This document shows positions 60,897 to 64,000 of a DNA stretch of 64,000 nucleotides, one piece after another. The notes beneath the pieces were generated by a model. That model ran no database searches and was not told where the DNA came from. It was given only the letters and a program-made list of their open reading frames with translations. The translations under genes were made by a program, and so were the position numbers. Source of the stretch: Fulvivirga ulvae (GTDB taxonomy: Bacteria > Bacteroidota > Bacteroidia > Cytophagales > Cyclobacteriaceae); contig NZ_CP089981.1 in assembly GCF_021389975.1 (NCBI RefSeq), positions 372,001-436,000 of the forward strand, in the 5' to 3' direction. Positions within the stretch are counted from its first letter, which is position 1. Every line of letters starts with the position of its first letter.

Positions 60897-62852
60897 ATGC
60901 AGCTATTTATTAAACTAACCATCTGTTTTACACTGGCATATTCTTCATCCTTTGCCTTAAATATGGATGTTGAATCTGCCGATACGGTAGAATATCTCAT
61001 TTTTACCCCTCCCGGCTATAACGGTTCTGAGGCATATCCACTGCTAGTTTATCTTCATGGTGCCCAGGCAATCGGGCCAGATATATCATGCTCCGTGGGC
61101 AAGGGGCTCCCGGGGGCTATAAAGAATAACAATTTTTTCAATAACATTCCCATGATTATAGTTGCACCGCATGTTAAAAAGGCAGGAGGATGCAGTAATT
61201 TGGCAAATAATGATTATGAATGGAATACTGATATGGTCAATAATGTCATTGATCATATCATAAGCAATTATAATATAGACGAAAGTCGAATATTCGGCAG
61301 TGGTATCAGCCTTGGAGCCAAAGGTCTTTGGGATTACGTACTGGCACACCCTGATAGAATGGCCGGTATTGTCCCATTCAGTGGCAATGCTCCGATTGAA
61401 AATATTTGCACACTTGACGAAGTGGCTGTGTGGGCTTTCCATGGCGAAGTAGATGGCACTATTCCGCCTACAGGAGGAACCGATCGCAAAGGTTCTCAAA
61501 CCTTAGTTGATGAGTTGAACAGTTGTGATGATGAACCATATATCCCCGCATACATTACTTTGTTAACATCAAAAGGTCATAATGGATGGGATCAGGTTTA
61601 TGACCTCAGCAGCGGATATAATATTTATGAATGGTTATTAGGTCTAAAAAGGAATATATCAACCGATTATACTCCCTTAGTGAATCTGGGACCGGATAAA
61701 TCCTTCGTAAACCCACCTCATTCTTTCAGCATCAAAAGCTTTACCTATGACCCAAACGGAACAATTGTTAATTATGATTGGGATGTTGATGGCCCTGCCC
61801 AAACCACACTCAGCGGGCAGCCTAACTTAACGGTTAACCTCAGTACTCCTGGCAATTATATCGTTACCCTGACAGTTACTGATAATGAAGGTAACATGAA
61901 TAGTGACCAGATGGAAGTAAATGTCTTGAGTAGTTCAGGCTCAACTCCTCAAATCACCGGATTAAGGTTGTATCATGGCGATACCGACTTAGGGCCAATA
62001 ACCAATAACCAGGTAGTAAACCTAGATAGCTATGATGCCACGCTGCTGGACATAATAGCAACAACCAATAACCTAAACTCAAGAGCAAGCGTCCGCTTCA
62101 GCCTCAATAATAATCATAATTTCACCTCGCTGAATGACAACAATATAAATACTAACTATTCTATAGGTAATAACAATCACAAGTCGTACGTACCCACTCC
62201 AGGTCAACACACAATAACTGCTACTGCATATGGAGATCGGAATGAACTGGATCAGGGTATCTCTTACGAAGTAACTTTAACCTACTCCAACGGCCCTCTA
62301 CCCATAAACCTTCTGGATTTTTCAGCTTCTATAGCTAACGACAAAGTGATTCTAAGTTGGATTACATCTGAAGAGGTTAATAATAGCCACTTTGAAATTT
62401 ATCAGGGAATCGGACATGCAAAATCAATGCACAAGATAGCAGAGGTACCCCCGGTAAAAGATCAGCAGGAGATCAACTATTATACATACTCCGTTGAAGG
62501 CGCACCTTGCGGAAAACTCTATTATCAGCTTCGAAGTATTGACTTTGACGGAAAACAGGATTTATCCAAAATCATTAACTTAAACCGCGTGAATAATGAT
62601 TGTAACAGCAAAATATATCCCAACCCGGTTGTAAACAATTCATTTATCTATGAGAACAGAATCGGCGAATCCAATATGGACCTGGTGCTGATAAATAGTT
62701 CAGGACTGGCTGTCAGGAAGTATTCTGTATCCAAAGCTGATAGACACAGAACTGTTCTTGACACCAACGGTATTCCTCCGGGTATTTATTACCTTCAATC
62801 AAATACTAACGGCTTGCTCCAAACACAAAAATTAATCATCGCCCCGAAATAG
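60897..62852 (+). CDS. Secreted PHB depolymerase/esterase-like protein with PKD domain and T9SS sorting tail
   Basis: A 651-residue exported enzyme. A signal peptide (about 1-21) precedes an alpha/beta hydrolase domain (about 25-250): oxyanion tip LVYLHGAQAIG, nucleophile Ser 138 in GSGISLGAKG, and an acid/His end in FHGEVDGTIPP and SKGHNGWDQVY. A PKD domain follows (about 260-350, SFTYDPNGTIVNYDWDVDG), then a beta-sandwich and a C-terminal T9SS type A sorting domain (IYPNPVVNNSFIYENR ... LDTNGIPPGIYYLQS ... LIIAPK). The substrate is probably an ester-linked polymer or carbohydrate ester, exported by the type IX system. Confidence 0.9.
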   Translation: MQLFIKLTICFTLAYSSSFALNMDVESADTVEYLIFTPPGYNGSEAYPLLVYLHGAQAIGPDISCSVGKGLPGAIKNNNFFNNIPMIIVAPHVKKAGGCSNLANNDYEWNTDMVNNVIDHIISNYNIDESRIFGSGISLGAKGLWDYVLAHPDRMAGIVPFSGNAPIENICTLDEVAVWAFHGEVDGTIPPTGGTDRKGSQTLVDELNSCDDEPYIPAYITLLTSKGHNGWDQVYDLSSGYNIYEWLLGLKRNISTDYTPLVNLGPDKSFVNPPHSFSIKSFTYDPNGTIVNYDWDVDGPAQTTLSGQPNLTVNLSTPGNYIVTLTVTDNEGNMNSDQMEVNVLSSSGSTPQITGLRLYHGDTDLGPITNNQVVNLDSYDATLLDIIATTNNLNSRASVRFSLNNNHNFTSLNDNNINTNYSIGNNNHKSYVPTPGQHTITATAYGDRNELDQGISYEVTLTYSNGPLPINLLDFSASIANDKVILSWITSEEVNNSHFEIYQGIGHAKSMHKIAEVPPVKDQQEINYYTYSVEGAPCGKLYYQLRSIDFDGKQDLSKIINLNRVNNDCNSKIYPNPVVNNSFIYENRIGESNMDLVLINSSGLAVRKYSVSKADRHRTVLDTNGIPPGIYYLQSNTNGLLQTQKLIIAPK

Positions 62853-62901
62853 AATCATAAACAACTAAAAATCAGTAAGTTAATATTAAAAATAAGAATT
62901 G

Positions 62902-62919
62902 GCACTATCCTTGATATTC
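62902..62919 (+). promoter_or_regulatory. Possible sigma-54 promoter of the His-rich gene
   Basis: TTGGCAC, five bases and TTGAT resemble the -24/-12 sigma-54 form TGGCAC-N5-TTGCW, but the -12 GC is GA. No standard TAnnTTTG box is nearby. Weak evidence. Confidence 0.25.
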
Positions 62920-62947
62920 CACTTACATAACCAAATTTTTAAGTGCC

Positions 62948-63664
62948 ATGAAAAAGATATTACTAATTTTAACATTAATTGTTGTGGTTTCATTGAAGGG
63001 CGAGGCACAACATTTTACAGCATCATTCGGAGTTACCCATAGTTGGGATGTACCTGTACATGTAACCAGAGTAATCAGCCATGATTATTACGGGTATGAT
63101 GTAGTTCACGCTACACAAATAAGAAGAGGGGGTGGATTATTTTTTGATGTTGTCCTTCAAAGAGGTGATATCTTTGTTGAAGTAAACGTAAGGCATGATG
63201 GCTATATCATGAAAAGGGTTCATCATGACTACTACCCTTTGCATGACCATATCTGCAGTAACTACTGCGGGTACCATGCTACTTACTATCGTACGCACTA
63301 CAGGGCCTGCCATAGCCATAGTCACCATGGACATAATCACGTAGTATATGTAAATCGTCCGGTAGTTGTACATGGGCACGGACATAGTAACTGTCATGGG
63401 CATAGTCATAAACATACAACTCATTATGTGTATAAGGGAGATTCGTATCATAAGCATGATAATCACAAGCGAGACCGTTACGATTCCAGATCAAATCATA
63501 ACTCTGGAACTAACTATAGAGAACGAAGGGGTACCTATCATGAAGAGAAACGTGATAACGACAGAGGAAGAAGCAATGGACACGGAAGTTATAAAGGAAG
63601 ATCAGAAAAAAAAGGACGCAGCAATAGCAGTGGCAGTGGCACCCTGGTAAGGCGCAGTAACTAA
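62948..63664 (+). CDS. Histidine-rich secreted protein
   Basis: A 238-residue protein with a signal peptide (about 1-20, LKGEAQ). The middle (about 80-165) is extremely rich in His, Tyr and a few Cys (ACHSHSHHGHNHV, GHGHSNCHGHSHKHTTH), and the C-terminal 70 residues are Arg/Ser/Gly/Asp-rich (RDRYDSRSNHNS, GRSNGHGSYKGRSEKKGRSN). Such His-rich runs bind zinc, copper or nickel; the first 75 residues may form a small beta domain. No named family is recognised. A sigma-54-like TTGGCAC-N5-TTGAT element lies about 40 nt before the ATG. A terminator follows. Confidence 0.75.
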   Translation: MKKILLILTLIVVVSLKGEAQHFTASFGVTHSWDVPVHVTRVISHDYYGYDVVHATQIRRGGGLFFDVVLQRGDIFVEVNVRHDGYIMKRVHHDYYPLHDHICSNYCGYHATYYRTHYRACHSHSHHGHNHVVYVNRPVVVHGHGHSNCHGHSHKHTTHYVYKGDSYHKHDNHKRDRYDSRSNHNSGTNYRERRGTYHEEKRDNDRGRSNGHGSYKGRSEKKGRSNSSGSGTLVRRSN

Positions 63665-63668
63665 AATT

Positions 63669-63704
63669 AACAAAGAGGGCTGATATCGGCCCTCTTTGTT
63701 TTAA
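63669..63704 (+). terminator. Intrinsic terminator of the His-rich gene
   Basis: AACAAAGAGGGC (63669-63680) pairs with GCCCTCTTTGTT (63689-63700), 12 bp with an 8-nt loop, followed by TTAATTT. It also lies past the end of the convergent OmpA-family gene. Confidence 0.8.
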
Positions 63705-64000
63705 TTTGCTTCCAGTATTTTAAATAGCTCGTCAAGGTTCGGAGTTATAATAATTTCTGTTCTCCGGTTCTTTTGCCGGCCACCGGCAGAATCATTACTT
63801 TCTACGGGAGAAAACTCTCCTCTTCCCGCAGCCGTTATCTGGCTTGACACCACTCCTGCTTCCGTTAATATCCTGATTATAGAAGTAGCTCTTAGCACAC
63901 TTAAGTCCCAGTTATCCTTCATATACTGGCTGGTGCGTGATATTGGTACATTATCCGTATGCCCTTCCACCATTACGTGTATATCCTTCTGATCCTTAAG
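63701..64000 (-). CDS. OmpA/MotB-family C-terminal domain, partial
   Basis: The end of a larger gene that enters from the right edge. The visible 99 residues contain MVEGHTDNVPISRTSQYMKD, WDLSVLRATSIIRILTEAG and RGEFSPVESNDSAGGRQKNR, the peptidoglycan-binding OmpA domain (with the conserved TDN and the NRRTEI end). The length and upstream parts are out of view, so whether it is an OmpA porin, a Pal-like or a MotB-like protein is unknown. It is convergent with the His-rich gene. Confidence 0.9.
   Translation of the reverse strand, partial: LKDQKDIHVMVEGHTDNVPISRTSQYMKDNWDLSVLRATSIIRILTEAGVVSSQITAAGRGEFSPVESNDSAGGRQKNRRTEIIITPNLDELFKILEAN

Noticed and set aside
63137..63650. Long alternative frames on both strands across the His-rich gene
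   Set aside because: They arise from CAT/ATG-rich repeats of the histidine codons; their composition (Met/Ile runs) is not protein-like.

Overview
The window looks like a chromosomal segment of a gliding member of the Bacteroidota, most likely of the order Cytophagales. The pointers are the gliding transporter genes gldA-gldF-gldG next to dnaN, a secreted esterase with a type IX secretion sorting tail, many lipoproteins with short AT-rich leaders, a GH92 mannosidase, and promoters of the Bacteroidota form TTG-N19/21-TAnnTTTG. No rRNA, tRNA, CRISPR array, phage or intact insertion sequence was seen. All calls come from reading the sequence; no database search was run.

Layout. 1-4.8 kb (minus): dnaN (cut by the window edge), a DUF4340 protein, gldG split by a nine-A run, gldF and gldA. 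5-11.5 kb (plus): a thioredoxin-fold lipid/stress-type protein, a small unknown, a LysE exporter, a GH92 lipoprotein, a J-domain membrane protein and a small lipoprotein. 11.6-12.2 kb: a decayed gene and a possible tiny membrane protein. 12.3-17.7 kb (plus): a compact five-gene envelope operon that ends in a Crp/Fnr-type regulator. 17.8-22.5 kb: a quinone-reductase-like flavoprotein, VOC and HMA-like small proteins, a GlxA-type regulator, and an SDR/polyprenyl synthase pair. 22.6-28.3 kb: an operon of hydrolase, MscS channel, CorA and SnoaL-like protein, then two convergent L,D-transpeptidases.

28.5-34.8 kb (minus) holds the most unusual locus: five tightly packed genes for a retropepsin-like protease, a RimK ATP-grasp ligase, an AstE/aspartoacylase-like M14 peptidase, a 1000-residue P-loop ATPase and an MscS channel. 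The first three resemble the known RimK amino-acid ligation modules. Their joining to a giant ATPase and a mechanosensitive channel suggests an undescribed envelope or stress-response system.

35-45 kb: a DUF2911 protein, an Omp85-type barrel, an AraC regulator, an epoxide hydrolase-like protein, DinB, an overlapping rhomboid-MepB-membrane protein-DUF1835 cluster, a lipoprotein, a VOC protein and a NYN-LOTUS protein. The gaps here carry several repeated palindromic elements. 45.4-52.4 kb: a tyrosine/homogentisate catabolic cluster (amino acid dehydrogenase, hmgA, hppD, fahA, flavin reductase), interrupted by a four-helix-bundle gene bracketed by inverted repeats and divergent from an Lrp/AsnC regulator. 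52.5-58 kb: valS, lpxB, queD-like and hldD, plus a second decayed gene. 58-64 kb: a TPR histidine kinase, the secreted PKD/T9SS esterase, a histidine-rich secreted protein and the end of an OmpA-family gene.
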